Below are positions 35,198 through 43,586 of a stretch of 64,000 nucleotides of DNA, one piece after another. Position 1 is the stretch's first letter, and each line of letters begins with the position of its first letter. Origin of the DNA: Bradyrhizobium lupini. Its GTDB lineage: Bacteria > Pseudomonadota > Alphaproteobacteria > Rhizobiales > Xanthobacteraceae. The stretch lies in assembly GCF_040939785.1 (NCBI RefSeq), contig NZ_CP162553.1:434001-498000 (forward strand). The letters run 5' to 3'. The translations under genes and the position numbers were made by a program. The notes below the pieces were generated by a model that ran no database searches, had not been told where the DNA came from, and saw nothing but the letters and a program-made list of their open reading frames with translations.

Positions 35198-36472
35198 CTA
35201 GCGCTGCACCACCGGGGGCGAGGCCTGCACCGCGCCTTGTCGGGCCGGCGGCGGACCCGCGGGGCGAGCGGCCGGCGGCTTCTTCTGCTGGTTGGGGCGT
35301 GCCGGCGTCGTCGCCGTCGGCGTATCGGCGGCGCCGGGCGCGGCGCCGGCCGGCGGCTGCGCGTCCTCGGCCGGCTCGACCGTGTCGTTCTGGATCTGCT
35401 TTTCCATGGCGCGCAGCTTGGCGACGTTCTTCTGGTGCGCGTCGTAGGTCTCGGTAAAGGAATGCCCGCCGGTACCATCCGCGACGAAATAGAGGTCGCG
35501 GGTACGGGCCGGGTTGGCGGCAGCCTCGAGCGAGGCGCGGCCGGGGTTGGAGATCGGGCCCGGCGGCAGGCCCTCGATGACATAGGTGTTGTAGGGCGAA
35601 GGCTGCGTGATCTCGCTGCGCTTGATCGGACGGCCGAGCGTGCCCTTGCCGCCGACGAGGCCATAGATGATCGTGGGATCGGACTGCAGCTTGATCCTCT
35701 GCTTCAGGCGATTGACGAACACCGCGGCGACACGGCTGCGCTCGTCAGGCTTGCCGGTCTCTTTCTCGACGATCGAGGCCAGCGTCACCAGTTGCTCCGG
35801 ACTCTTGACCGGAATGTCCTGATTGCGGCGCTCCCAGATCTCGGTCAGCACGCGCTTGTGCGCCTGCTGCATGCGCTGGATCACCTGATCGCGCGGGGTG
35901 CCGCGCGGGAACTTGTAGGTCTCGGGCAGCAGCGTGCCTTCGCGCGGCAGCTCACGCACGCTGCCGGTGAAGATGTCGTTGTCGGACAGGCGCGCCACGA
36001 TCTGCTCGGAGGTGAGGCCCTCCGGAATCGTCACGGCATGCTGCACCACCTTGCCCTCGACGATTGTGGCAATGACGTCGCGCAAGGACGCGTTCTTCTG
36101 GAACGAGTATTCACCGGGCTTGAGGTCCGAGCTCGCCTTCAACGCAGCGACGCTGGCAATGAACGCCCACGGATTGACGTCGGTCACGCCTTCCCGGTTC
36201 AGCGTCTCGGCGATGTCGCGCTTGCCGGCGCGCTGCGGGATGTTGACGATCTTGTCTTCCTTCAGCGGTCCCGGCGCCTCGAGCACCTGCCGGCCGTAAT
36301 AGTACACGCCGCCCGCACCGATCATTGCAATCAGCAGCAGGGTGATGATGGCGTTGCCGACGATCACGAACGGATTGCGCGCGCGGTCCGATCGCTTCGG
36401 CGGCGGCGGGACCTGCTCGGGCTCGAGCGCTGCCCGCGGGCTCCGGGGCGAAATGGGCGGCCTTTCACTCAT
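35198..36472 (-). CDS. mltG: Endolytic murein transglycosylase MltG
   Basis: 424 residues: cytoplasmic Pro/Arg-rich N-terminus, one transmembrane helix (about 35-58), then the YceG/MltG domain with LysM-like subdomain and the catalytic region LASIVEKETGKPDERSRVAAVF, where the Glu of VEKE is the proposed catalytic residue. The C-terminal about 80 residues are a Pro/Ala/Gln-rich low-complexity tail typical of rhizobial forms. It cleaves nascent glycan strands and sets their length. Confidence 0.94.
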   Translation of the reverse strand: MSERPPISPRSPRAALEPEQVPPPPKRSDRARNPFVIVGNAIITLLLIAMIGAGGVYYYGRQVLEAPGPLKEDKIVNIPQRAGKRDIAETLNREGVTDVNPWAFIASVAALKASSDLKPGEYSFQKNASLRDVIATIVEGKVVQHAVTIPEGLTSEQIVARLSDNDIFTGSVRELPREGTLLPETYKFPRGTPRDQVIQRMQQAHKRVLTEIWERRNQDIPVKSPEQLVTLASIVEKETGKPDERSRVAAVFVNRLKQRIKLQSDPTIIYGLVGGKGTLGRPIKRSEITQPSPYNTYVIEGLPPGPISNPGRASLEAAANPARTRDLYFVADGTGGHSFTETYDAHQKNVAKLRAMEKQIQNDTVEPAEDAQPPAGAAPGAADTPTATTPARPNQQKKPPAARPAGPPPARQGAVQASPPVVQR

Positions 36473-36597
36473 CGAAGCAACCTGAATCCTGCCGGTTCAA
36501 ATGCGACCCGACAATCGCTTGTCTGGCCAAGTACACGCGCCCACTTGTATGACTATCGCCGAATACGGCAAAACGGTGGATTCGTCGCAAACACAAA

Positions 36598-37860
36598 CTA
36601 TTGGACCGGACGCCGGAAGATCACCGACGCGTTGGTACCGCCAAAACCGAAAGAATTCGACAACGCGACGTTGACCTCGCGCTTCTTCGCCTTGTGCGCC
36701 ACGAGATCGATCGCAGTCTCGACCGATGGATTGTCCAAGTTGATGGTCGGTGGCACGACATTATCGCAGATCGCGAGAATGGCGAAGATCGCCTCGATCG
36801 CGCCAGCCGCACCCAGAAGGTGACCGGTCGACGATTTGGTCGAGGACATCGCGACCTTGGAAGCGGCATTGCCGAGCAGACGTTCGACCGCACCGAGCTC
36901 GATCTCGTCACCGAGCGGTGTCGAGGTGCCGTGCGCATTGATGTAGTCGAGATCGGACGCGGTGAGGCCGGCGCGCTTGAGCGCTGCCGCCATGCTGCGG
37001 AAGCCACCGTCGCCGTCGGGTGACGGCGAGGTGATGTGGTAGGCATCGCCCGAGAGACCGTAGCCGATCACCTCGGCATAGATCTTCGCGCCGCGGCGCT
37101 CGGCGTGTTCGAGCTCTTCCAGGACCAGAACGCCGGCGCCCTCGCCCATCACGAAGCCGTCCCGGTCCTTGTCGTAGGGACGCGAGGCCTTCTCAGGCGT
37201 TTCGTTGAAGGCTGTCGAGTGCACGCGCGGCGTTGAAGCCGGCAATGCCGATGCGGCCGATCGGCGATTCCGCGCCGCCCGCAACCATGACGTCGGCATC
37301 GCCGAGCGCGATCAGGCGGGCGGCATCGCCGACCGCGTGAGCGCCGGTCGAGCAGGCCGTGACCACCGAATGGTTCGGCCCCTTCAGCCCATGCTTGATC
37401 GAGACATAACCGGAGGCGAGATTGATCAGGCGGCCCGGAATGAAGAACGGCGAGACCCGGCGCGGCCCGCGTTCCTTCAGCAGGACCGCAGTCTCGGCGA
37501 TACCGTTGAGGCCGCCGATGCCGGATCAATCATGGTGCCGGTGGCGCATTTATCCTCTTCGGTCTCGGGATGCCAGTTGGCATCGTCGAGCGCCTGGCCG
37601 GCTGCGGCCATGCCGAAGATGATGAAGTCGTCGACCTTGCGCTGGTCCTTCGGCTCCATCCAGATGTCGGGATTGAAAGTGTCGTTGGTGCCGTCGCCGC
37701 GCACGACCGTGCAGCCGATCTTGGTCTGAAGATCGGAGACATCGAAGCTCTCGATTTTGCGTGCGCCGCTTTCGCCGTCGAGGATGCGCTTCCAGGTCGG
37801 CTCGACTCCGCAGCCGAGTGGCGAAACCATGCCAAGACCCGTAACGACAACCCGCCTCAT
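36598..37860 (-). CDS. fabF: 3-oxoacyl-ACP synthase II (KAS II), frame broken twice
   Basis: The condensing enzyme of fatty-acid elongation. N-terminal part [16 protein letters not shown]; the active-site Cys motif VTACSTGAH lies in the middle segment; both catalytic His regions ([11 protein letters not shown] and [12 protein letters not shown]) are in the C-terminal segment. One base is missing near 37527 and two near 37218; together they total three bases and restore the original frame. The complete product is about 421 residues, as expected. This gene is normally essential, and sequence error is the simplest explanation. Confidence 0.93.
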
Positions 37861-37901
37861 GTCCGAAAACTCCGCATCGAAAGATTCACGGCCAATAACA
37901 A

Positions 37902-37940
37902 GAAACCGGCTGACCGCTGTTGGGCGGTCCGTCCGGTTTC
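37902..37940 (-). terminator. Hairpin between acpP and fabF
   Basis: GAAACCGG (37902-37909) pairs with CCGGTTTC (37933-37940), and the inner GACCGC/GGCGGTC pairing lengthens the stem. On the minus strand it is followed by TTGTTATT, a weak T-tract, so it may terminate part of the acpP transcripts before fabF and raise acpP over fabF. Confidence 0.65.
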
Positions 37941-37968
37941 AATGTTGTCCCCGCGAAAATGAAGAGCG

Positions 37969-38208
37969 TTAGCTCTTCGCGTTCTTCTCGAGAAACTTGG
38001 TGGCGTCGCCGACGGTGAGAATCGTTTCCGCGGCATCGTCCGGAATCTCGCAGCCGAATTCCTCTTCGAACGCCATCACCAGCTCGACGGTGTCCAGACT
38101 GTCGGCGCCGAGGTCGTCGATGAAGCTCGCAGCGTCGACAACCTTCTCGGGTTCAACACCAAGGTGTTCGACCACGATCTTCTTAACCCGCTCGCCAATC
38201 TCACTCAT
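37969..38208 (-). CDS. acpP: Acyl carrier protein
   Basis: A 79-residue acidic four-helix protein. The phosphopantetheine attachment Ser is in [30 protein letters not shown] is the standard N-terminus. Central to fatty-acid and lipid A synthesis. Lies upstream of fabF and downstream of fabG, with its own 307-base upstream region. Confidence 0.97.
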   Translation of the reverse strand: MSEIGERVKKIVVEHLGVEPEKVVDAASFIDDLGADSLDTVELVMAFEEEFGCEIPDDAAETILTVGDATKFLEKNAKS

Positions 38209-38515
38209 TGCATAACCTCGTGTTGTTCCCTGTAGACCCGACCCCCCGGGACGATACGAGCCGTCGTGGTCGTTGACTGCCTTCGCTTACGAACTTTGAT
38301 CTGGCCCCATCCTAACCGATGCAGGCCCGGCGAATGACGGCCAAGGCTCCGCATCGCCAATATACAGGGTTTCAAAAACCTGCAATGGCGTTCTTTGCCC
38401 ATCCGTTGAAGGTCCGGTTATCATACTTCAATTGCGTTGACTACAAGCCTCATTTCGCTCCGGAAACGGCCGTTTGCCGCATTCGGCTGCCCAAGGGGCG
38501 GTGCGGCATGAGGCG
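38209..38515. promoter_or_regulatory. acpP promoter region
   Basis: A gene-free 307 bases between fabG and acpP. It must contain the acpP promoter, as expected for such a highly expressed gene. I see no clear hairpin or operator. A small plus-strand open frame (38319-38567) is not credible. Confidence 0.5.
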
Positions 38516-39253
38516 TCAGATCATGGCCATGCCGCCGTTGACGTGGATGGTTTGGCCGGTGACATAGGCCGCTTCGTTCGAACTCAGGTAGACGGCGGCC
38601 GCCGCGATGTCCTCTGGCGTCCCCAGGCGATTGGCCGGAACCTTGGTCAGAATCGTTTCGCGCTGCTTGTCGTTGAGCGCATCGGTCATCGGGGTCTTGA
38701 TGAAGCCGGGAGCGATGCAGTTCGCGGTGACGCCGCGCTTGGCGTATTCGGCACCCAGCGTCTTGATCATCCCGATCAGGCCTGCCTTCGACGCAGTATA
38801 ATTGCCCTGCCCCGGGTTGCCGGTGACGCCGACCACCGAAGTGATGGCGATGATGCGGCCGAAGCGCTTGCGCATCATCAATTTGGTTGCGGCGCGGGCA
38901 AGGCGGAAGGTCGAGGTCAAATTGATGTTGATGACCTCCTCCCAGTCCTCGTCACGGAGCTGCACGAAGAGATTGTCGCGCGTGATGCCGGCATTGGCGA
39001 CGAGGATGTCGACCTGTCCCATCGCCGCCTCCGCAGCGGGCACCAGCGCTTCGACCTCCTCGACTTTGGAGAGATTGCAGGGCAGCACATGGGTGCGCTC
39101 GCCGAGCTTGCCTGCAAGCTCATCCAGCACTTCCTTGCGCGTCCCCGATATCGCGACGGTGGCGCCCTGCGCGTGCAGCGCCTGCGCGATCGCGCCGCCG
39201 ATGCCGCCGGTTGCGCCGGTGACGAGCGCCTTTTTGCCAGTCAGATCGAACAT
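38516..39253 (-). CDS. fabG: 3-oxoacyl-ACP reductase
   Basis: 245 residues of the short-chain dehydrogenase family: NADPH motif VTGATGGIGGA near the start, NNAG-equivalent VANAGITRDNL, and the catalytic Ser and Tyr-x-x-x-Lys in ITSVVG and NYTASKAG. Reduces beta-ketoacyl-ACP. ATG at 39253 follows TTGGAGGAGTTATCG; the in-frame extension to 39319 is not taken. Confidence 0.96.
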   Translation of the reverse strand: MFDLTGKKALVTGATGGIGGAIAQALHAQGATVAISGTRKEVLDELAGKLGERTHVLPCNLSKVEEVEALVPAAEAAMGQVDILVANAGITRDNLFVQLRDEDWEEVININLTSTFRLARAATKLMMRKRFGRIIAITSVVGVTGNPGQGNYTASKAGLIGMIKTLGAEYAKRGVTANCIAPGFIKTPMTDALNDKQRETILTKVPANRLGTPEDIAAAAVYLSSNEAAYVTGQTIHVNGGMAMI

Positions 39254-39355
39254 CGATAACTCCTCCAAGGCACGATCCGGAAACGCGCGCAGCGGTTTTC
39301 CGAAAGGGTCGTGCGTCAACTGTAGAACTCGCGCGCGACGACGAATTATCGCGCT

Positions 39356-40315
39356 TCAGGCCTGCTTGGCAGCAGCCAATGCATCTTGGGCAGCAGCAAT
39401 GTCGTTGGGACCACCGACCGCAACGCCGACGGCACCGTCTGCGATACGCTTGACCAGGCCCGTCAGCACCTTGCCGGCACCGATCTCAAAGAAACGGGTG
39501 ACGCCCTGCCCCGCCATATAGGCAACCGACTCGCGCCACCGCACAGTGCCGGTGACCTGCTCGACCAGGCGCCGGCGGATCTCGTCGGGATCGGTGATCG
39601 CGCTCGCCAGCACATTCGACACCAGCGGGGCGGCCGGCGCCTTGATCGTGACCCCGGCCAGCGCCTCCGCCATTGCGTCGGCAGCCGGCTGCATCAGTTT
39701 GCAATGGAACGGTGCGGACACCGGCAGCAGCATTGCTCGCTTAGCGCCCTTGGTTTTGGCGATCTCGACGGCGCGATCGACCGCAGCCTTGTCGCCGGAG
39801 ACGACCACTTGCCCGCCGCCATTGTCGTTGGCGGCTTGGCAGACCTCTCCCTGAGCGGCCTCCTCCGCCACCGCCACGGCGGCCTCGTAGTCGAGGCCGA
39901 GCAGAGCGGCCATCGCACCGACGCCGACCGGCACAGCTTTTTGCATTGCGAGACCGCGGATGCGAAGCAGCCGCGCCGTGTCGGAAATCGTCAGGCTGTC
40001 GGCCGCGGCCAGCGCCGAATATTCGCCGAGCGAGTGGCCGGCGACGAAGGCCGCATCCCGCCGCACGGAAAACCCGGCTTCGGCCTCCAGCACCCGCAGG
40101 GTGGCGATAGACACCGCCATCAGGGCCGGCTGGGCGTTTTGGGTGAGCTGGAGGGTTTCAGCCGGACCATCCCAGATGGTCGCCGTCAGCTTCTCCCCCA
40201 GCGCGGCATCGACCTCGTCGAACACGGCGCGCGCCACCGGAAAGGCATCGGCCAGGGCCTTGCCCATGCCGACCGCCTGGGAACCCTGCCCCGGAAATGT
40301 GAATGCTGCCGTCAT
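39356..40315 (-). CDS. fabD: Malonyl-CoA:ACP transacylase
   Basis: 319 residues: FTFPGQGSQAVGMG at the start, the nucleophile motif GHSLGEYSALAA, and conserved later segments (PVSAPFHCKLMQPA with the catalytic His). Loads malonyl groups onto ACP. The start at 40315 (MTAAFTFPGQG) is chosen over the in-frame ATG at 40405 because the family begins at that motif. fabD-fabG-acpP-fabF order is canonical. Confidence 0.96.
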   Translation of the reverse strand: MTAAFTFPGQGSQAVGMGKALADAFPVARAVFDEVDAALGEKLTATIWDGPAETLQLTQNAQPALMAVSIATLRVLEAEAGFSVRRDAAFVAGHSLGEYSALAAADSLTISDTARLLRIRGLAMQKAVPVGVGAMAALLGLDYEAAVAVAEEAAQGEVCQAANDNGGGQVVVSGDKAAVDRAVEIAKTKGAKRAMLLPVSAPFHCKLMQPAADAMAEALAGVTIKAPAAPLVSNVLASAITDPDEIRRRLVEQVTGTVRWRESVAYMAGQGVTRFFEIGAGKVLTGLVKRIADGAVGVAVGGPNDIAAAQDALAAAKQA

Positions 40316-40502
40316 CGGCGCTCCCTGCTTGTCGGGCGTGATCCCTGCGAGAACCGGCAGCCGATGACTCGCGGCCTTAGGCCATGGTTCCGGATCAAGC
40401 TCCAAAGGGGGCCGTAGACACTGTCCGGGGCCGGAATGTCAAGCCAAGATGGGAACTTCGATCAGCCTTCGACTGGCAGCCTTCAACCGGAGTGACGGGT
40501 TC

Positions 40503-41528
40503 CTAGAATCCGCCAGCCGTCTGGTTGGCATCGACCTCGGACCCCGCCTGCGCACGGCGCGCGCTGTTGACCAATTGCCCCGGCCGGTCATCGCGGTTCG
40601 GCTTCGCGGTCGCAAGCCGCAGCACGGCGGCGTAACTCGGTTGCACCTCCATCCGGCCCGCATGCCGGCTCTCACTCAGCAAGCGGTGCACCTTCGGCAG
40701 ATTGTAGCAGGGCACGTAGAACAGGAGATGATGTTCGAGGTGGTAGTTCACGTAGTACGGCGCGATGAACAAGCGCTCGAGGAAATTGGCATAGGTGGTG
40801 CGGGTATTGCGCAGGGGATCGTTGCTGTCAGGTACGACCGCGTGCTCTGCGATGTTGCGGATGCGGGTGATGACCATCATCCAGGTCAGGAGCGGCAGCA
40901 GCCATAGCAGCGGATAGGCCCACCACACGCCGGCCGCCGTGAGCGCTGCGAACATCGCGCCATTGACCAGACATTGCGGGCCAAGCTTCTCCCACAAATG
41001 CGCCGCGCGCTGCCGCGATGGCCAGTCCTTCGGCCCGAGCGCGTTGAGCAATTGCGCCTTGCGCTGCTGGTAGCCGGTCTGCCCGGTGAGGTCGCGAATG
41101 AACTTGCGGCGATAGCTCAGCTTCGTGATCGGAAACGGCGCCGACAGCACGAGATCGGGATCGTCCTCCTGCTGGGTGCGCGCATGGTGCTGAAGGTGAT
41201 AGCGCCGATAGCTGCGCGTCTCCGCAAACAAAGGATAGGCGCAGAACCACTGGCTTAGGGTCAGATTGGTCTTCTCGTCGGGGGACAGGCAGCCATGCGC
41301 GCCGTCATGCATGAGGATCGCGAGCCCGAGCTGGCGCGAGCCGATGATGGCAACGGCGAGCACATAAGTGATCGGATTGGGCCACCACGCGACCAAGGCG
41401 ATTGCCGCGATGATGAGCGCCCAGGCGTGCGCGATCAGCGCGACGCCTTTCCAGGTCACGCGCCGGCGCACGTCGGCAAGTTGCTCGTCGGTCAGGAAAT
41501 CGCGGGCACGCATGCGAAGCGCAGTCAT
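40503..41528 (-). CDS. Membrane fatty acid desaturase (histidine-box type)
   Basis: 341 residues with two hydrophobic double-helix regions and the three diagnostic His boxes for a di-iron centre: HDGAHG, HLQHHA and YHLEHH. Acts on acyl chains in membrane lipids; regiochemistry unknown. It lies 3 bases downstream of a TetR gene, so the two form an operon controlled from the palindrome upstream of tetR. The C-terminal about 40 residues are hydrophilic and variable. Confidence 0.92.
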   Translation of the reverse strand: MTALRMRARDFLTDEQLADVRRRVTWKGVALIAHAWALIIAAIALVAWWPNPITYVLAVAIIGSRQLGLAILMHDGAHGCLSPDEKTNLTLSQWFCAYPLFAETRSYRRYHLQHHARTQQEDDPDLVLSAPFPITKLSYRRKFIRDLTGQTGYQQRKAQLLNALGPKDWPSRQRAAHLWEKLGPQCLVNGAMFAALTAAGVWWAYPLLWLLPLLTWMMVITRIRNIAEHAVVPDSNDPLRNTRTTYANFLERLFIAPYYVNYHLEHHLLFYVPCYNLPKVHRLLSESRHAGRMEVQPSYAAVLRLATAKPNRDDRPGQLVNSARRAQAGSEVDANQTAGGF

Positions 41529-41531
41529 GGC

Positions 41532-42236
41532 CTAATCCTCCTCATTCGAATTGCTCGATGCGTCGCGCGCGTCGACGAGGCGCAGCCGCGCAGTGTCATC
41601 AGAGGATTTCGCCTGTTCGCCCAGCACGCGCAGCATCTCGGCGCACAGCGCCTCGGGCGAACGGCCCATGGCGTAGCCCTCAAGGATGACGCCGATGGCG
41701 ACGGCCCAGAACCGCCGCGAACTCTCGTCGGGCGCGCGCAGGGAGCGCCAGCCGTGCCGCGCGACCTGGCTCGCATAGGCCCGCGCACCTTCCCTGTGCA
41801 GGCGCTCGATGGTGCGCTCGACCAGCGGCGCGAGATCCTGGCGCCGCCGCGTCAGCGTCAGCGCCTCGGCGAAGAAGGCCACCGAATCGCTCGTCGTCAC
41901 GGTCTCGGCCAGCGCGTGGGTATAATCCCGCGGCGCGCGCGCCTTCAGCGCCGCCTGCTCGGTCGCCCGCGCCAGATACAGCAGCTCGCGGCAGGCGCAT
42001 TCGACGAACAGCGCCTCCTTGGTACGGAAATAATAGGTGATCTGGCTCGGGAACGCGTTCGCAGCGGCCGCGATGTCGGTGATCGCCGTACCCGACAGCC
42101 CCCGCTCCCGAAACAGCGGGCTCGCGGCATCAAGCAGCAGCGAGCGCATTTTGCGGCCGGCCGACCGCGTGGCGCGGGCGGCGTGTTTGGGATCGCCTGC
42201 CTCCTTGAGGGGCTCGTGGGCCGGCTTTTCTGCCAT
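41532..42236 (-). CDS. TetR-family regulator of the desaturase operon
   Basis: 234 residues: N-terminal helix-turn-helix (LLDAASPLFRERGLSGTAITDIAAAANAFPSQITYYF) and a large alpha-helical ligand-binding domain. Start MAEKPAHEP at 42236; an in-frame ATG at 42275 would begin inside the operator and is not used. Likely autorepressor that senses a fatty-acyl ligand, by analogy with other TetR/desaturase pairs; that is inference. Confidence 0.9.
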   Translation of the reverse strand: MAEKPAHEPLKEAGDPKHAARATRSAGRKMRSLLLDAASPLFRERGLSGTAITDIAAAANAFPSQITYYFRTKEALFVECACRELLYLARATEQAALKARAPRDYTHALAETVTTSDSVAFFAEALTLTRRRQDLAPLVERTIERLHREGARAYASQVARHGWRSLRAPDESSRRFWAVAIGVILEGYAMGRSPEALCAEMLRVLGEQAKSSDDTARLRLVDARDASSNSNEED

Positions 42237-42250
42237 TGGAGTTCGCTCCG

Positions 42251-42289
42251 CTTGATTTATTTGTATGATATACAAACAAATAAATCAAG
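42251..42289. promoter_or_regulatory. TetR operator: two nested perfect inverted repeats
   Basis: CTTGATTTATTTGT (42251-42264) is the exact inverse of ACAAATAAATCAAG (42276-42289) with 11 bases between. Nested inside, TTTGTAT (42260-42266) and ATACAAA (42270-42276) are another perfect inverted repeat with a GAT spacer. The site is AT-rich in a GC-rich genome and ends 15 bases before the tetR start, where a repressor would block the tetR-desaturase promoter. Confidence 0.85.
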
Positions 42290-42579
42290 CCGGTATGATG
42301 GTCGGCGGCGGATCCGGCCGCCCGCATTGCGATCCCCGCGCCGAAACGGCGCCTGCAACCTTGCCAAGTCAGCCGAAATCCGTATAAGGCGCCCATCCGC
42401 AGACCCCGGCCGGGAGCTGAACGGACGGTCTCAGCAAATCATTCGTGATTTTGGTGTGGCAGGGCCAGTCGGCCCGTCGTCCCGTGTTTCCGCCTTCTGA
42501 GCTTAATCCCAGAGTCCTTTCCGAAGGCCTCTTAAGGGCTTGACGCCGGGCGATGCGCCAACATGAGGAAAGGACTTCC

Positions 42580-43095
42580 ATGGCTCTCTATGAGCATGTT
42601 TTTCTCGCGCGCCAAGACGCGAGCACGCAGCAGGTCGAAGAGCTGACTGCGCAGATGACCGGCATCGTCGAAGGTCTCGGCGGCAAGGTCACCAAGACCG
42701 AGAATTGGGGCGTACGCTCCCTCACCTACCGCATGAACAAGAACCGCAAGGCGCATTTCGTGCTGCTCAACATCGACGCGCCGTCCGCGGCGATCGCCGA
42801 GATCGAGCGCCAGGAGCGCATCAGCGAAGACGTGATCCGCTATCTCAGCGTCCGCGTCGAGGAGCTCGAGGAAGGCCCGTCCGCGATGATGCGCAAGGCC
42901 GACCGTGACCGCGAGCGTGACGACCGTGGCGGCGGCTTCCGTGGCGATCGCGAAGGCGGTGGCTTCCGTGGCGACCGCGAGGGTGGTTTCCGTGGTGGCG
43001 ATCGTGAAGGCGGCGGCTTCCGCGGTGACCGCGGTCCGCGCCGTCCGCGTGAAGACGCTGAAACCACCACCACCACCACGACGGATGGGGAGTAA
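42580..43095 (+). CDS. rpsF: 30S ribosomal protein bS6 with RGD/Gly-rich tail
   Basis: 171 residues. Residues 1-110 are the bS6 ferredoxin-like fold ([15 protein letters not shown]... [18 protein letters not shown]). The last about 60 residues are a repeat of [13 protein letters not shown] units and then a Glu/Thr tail, much longer than the E. coli tail. Start ATG 42580 behind GAGGAAAGGACTTCC; the upstream ATG 42553 is rejected. bS6 pairs with bS18 on 16S rRNA, and rpsR follows 5 bases later. Confidence 0.95.
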   Translation: MALYEHVFLARQDASTQQVEELTAQMTGIVEGLGGKVTKTENWGVRSLTYRMNKNRKAHFVLLNIDAPSAAIAEIERQERISEDVIRYLSVRVEELEEGPSAMMRKADRDRERDDRGGGFRGDREGGGFRGDREGGFRGGDREGGGFRGDRGPRRPREDAETTTTTTTDGE

Positions 43096-43100
43096 GAACA

Positions 43101-43340
43101 ATGGCTGAAGCTGGTGCACGCCGCCCGTTTTTCCGTCGCCGCAAGAGCTGCCCGTTCACGGGCGCGAATGCTCCGAAGATCGACTACAAGGACTCCAAGC
43201 TGCTGATGCGTTACGTCTCCGAGCGCGGCAAGATCGTGCCGAGCCGCATCACCGCGGTGTCCGCGAAGAAGCAGCGTGAGCTTGCCCGCGCCATCAAGCG
43301 CGCGCGGTTCCTGGGCCTGCTGCCCTACGTCATTCGCTAA
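43101..43340 (+). CDS. rpsR: 30S ribosomal protein bS18
   Basis: 79 residues, entirely typical: [54 protein letters not shown]. Partner of bS6. In other rhizobia the operon continues toward rplI; here a hairpin and an accessory region follow instead. Confidence 0.97.
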   Translation: MAEAGARRPFFRRRKSCPFTGANAPKIDYKDSKLLMRYVSERGKIVPSRITAVSAKKQRELARAIKRARFLGLLPYVIR

Positions 43341-43346
43341 GACGAA

Positions 43347-43377
43347 TACGGCCGGCGGCGACACGCCGCCGGCCGTA
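43347..43377 (+). terminator. Very stable hairpin after rpsR
   Basis: TACGGCCGGCGGC and GCCGCCGGCCGTA form a perfect 13-bp GC-rich stem with a 5-base loop (GACAC), directly after the rpsR stop. No T-run follows, so termination may be partial, or the hairpin may act as a 3'-end stabiliser. Confidence 0.65.
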
Positions 43378-43586
43378 CGACCTAGTTTCTCATAAGGCTT
43401 CCGGGTCGTCCGGTCGCCGATGGTTGGGGCGAGATGCCTCTAACCGCTCGTTTGAGCGAAGAGAATTTTCTTCAACAAAATCAACGCATCCGCCCCCATC
43501 AGTTCACGTTGCGTACTGGGTTTTTCGGACCGTTTCTGCTACGAAACTGCTACGGTCGGGTGGCCCTTGGACCAGTGAGACGTCGC

